From Lachnospiraceae bacterium (lineage in GTDB: Bacteria; Bacillota_A; Clostridia; Lachnospirales; Lachnospiraceae): a DNA stretch of 23,886 nucleotides. The stretch lies in the NCBI GenBank assembly GCA_009911175.1, contig QXWX01000102.1:1-23886 (forward strand), in the 5' to 3' direction. The translations under genes and the position numbers were made by a program. The notes beneath the pieces were generated by a model. The model made no database searches. It was not told the origin of the DNA and worked only from the letters and a program-made list of their open reading frames with translations. This document shows positions 23,770 through 23,886 of the stretch, in pieces (within the stretch, counting starts at the first letter, position 1; each line of letters begins with the position of its first letter).

Positions 23770-23796
23770 GGCATACGCATCAAAAAAACGTATGCC
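23770..23796 (+). terminator. Terminator after the transposase remnant
   Basis: GGCATACG (23770-23777) pairs with CGTATGCC (23789-23796), followed by TTTTCTTT. It lies 4 bp after the transposase stop and probably was its own terminator. Confidence 0.75.
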
Positions 23797-23811
23797 TTTT
23801 CTTTATCAGAA

Positions 23812-23886
23812 CCTAACCCGGATAAACCGGAAAAGTTTTTTTGCATTTCCTCCAAATTTCAAGTACAATAAAGAAAAATATTGGAG
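23812..23886. repeat. Right copy of 75-bp terminal inverted repeat
   Basis: It is the exact reverse complement of 2-76. It begins CCTAACCCGGATAAACCGG right after TATCAGAA and runs to the window end. It looks like the 5' end of an insertion sequence whose gene lies outside. It is a different unit from the transposase remnant just before it, which already has its own terminator. Confidence 0.8.
23841..23869 (+). promoter_or_regulatory. Promoter inside right terminal repeat, firing out of the window
   Basis: TTGCAT (23841-23846) and TACAAT (23864-23869) are 17 bp apart, followed by an A-rich stretch and GGAG at the window edge. It mirrors the left copy. Confidence 0.55.

Overview
The gene content, strong AGGAGG-type ribosome binding sites, moderately GC-rich coding sequence with AT-rich intergenic regions, and gene families (GPH symporter, BglK-like ROK kinase, DUF134-NifX, CGGC-domain remnant, bacteriohemerythrin, MATE and Mef-like pumps) suggest a gut-type anaerobic Clostridia chromosome, most likely Lachnospiraceae. 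This is inference from content only; no rRNA or housekeeping marker is present. The window is bounded by a perfect 75-bp inverted repeat (2-76 and 23812-23886). It looks like the promoter-bearing 5' end of a multicopy insertion sequence, so both sequence ends probably fall inside copies of one mobile element.

Layout. (1) 257-8514, all on the minus strand: a glycoside-utilisation locus. An AraC regulator is followed by a GPH/MelB-type symporter, a nucleoside-hydrolase-like enzyme, a BglK-like ROK sugar kinase, a GH1 6-phospho-beta-glucosidase and a GH78 alpha-L-rhamnosidase. The proposed route does not need a PTS: symport of an intact glycoside, cytosolic 6-phosphorylation by the ROK kinase, cleavage by the phospho-beta-glucosidase, with the GH78 removing rhamnose and the nucleoside-hydrolase-like enzyme handling an unknown riboside or other glycosyl bond. 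(2) 8656-12255, minus: a TetR regulator and two unrelated-looking MATE exporters. (3) 12427-15270: a GH31 remnant broken at both ends, flanked by a miniature repeat, next to an AT-rich two-gene cassette (AAA ATPase plus TOPRIM protein, overlapping genes, own promoter with a long palindrome). This cassette resembles AbiL/RloAB/PARIS-type phage defence and is the best candidate for a defence system here. (4) 15633-17202, minus: a redox/metal group of bacteriohemerythrin, a DUF134-NifX fusion with a His/Cys-rich tail, and an internally deleted CGGC-domain gene. (5) 17648-18753: a divergent HxlR regulator and flavin reductase-like pair sharing a repeated operator. (6) 19258-21171, minus: uracil permease and a small P-loop kinase. 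(7) 21573-23236, plus: a Mef-like MFS exporter behind a 335-nt leader that carries a 15-codon peptide and mutually exclusive RNA pairings, one of which covers the exporter's start. (8) 23315-23886: terminator, a run of perfect hairpins, a decayed transposase fragment and the terminal repeat.

Two results stand out beyond ordinary gene calls. First, a family of structured miniature elements: two 198-bp copies in opposite orientation (17307-17504, 21353-21550) and a 71-bp deleted copy (12427-12497). They share terminal inverted repeats; one copy is flanked by a perfect 8-bp direct repeat, and the stem differences between the full copies stay paired through G-U wobbles. Second, the leader-peptide attenuator in front of the MFS exporter.
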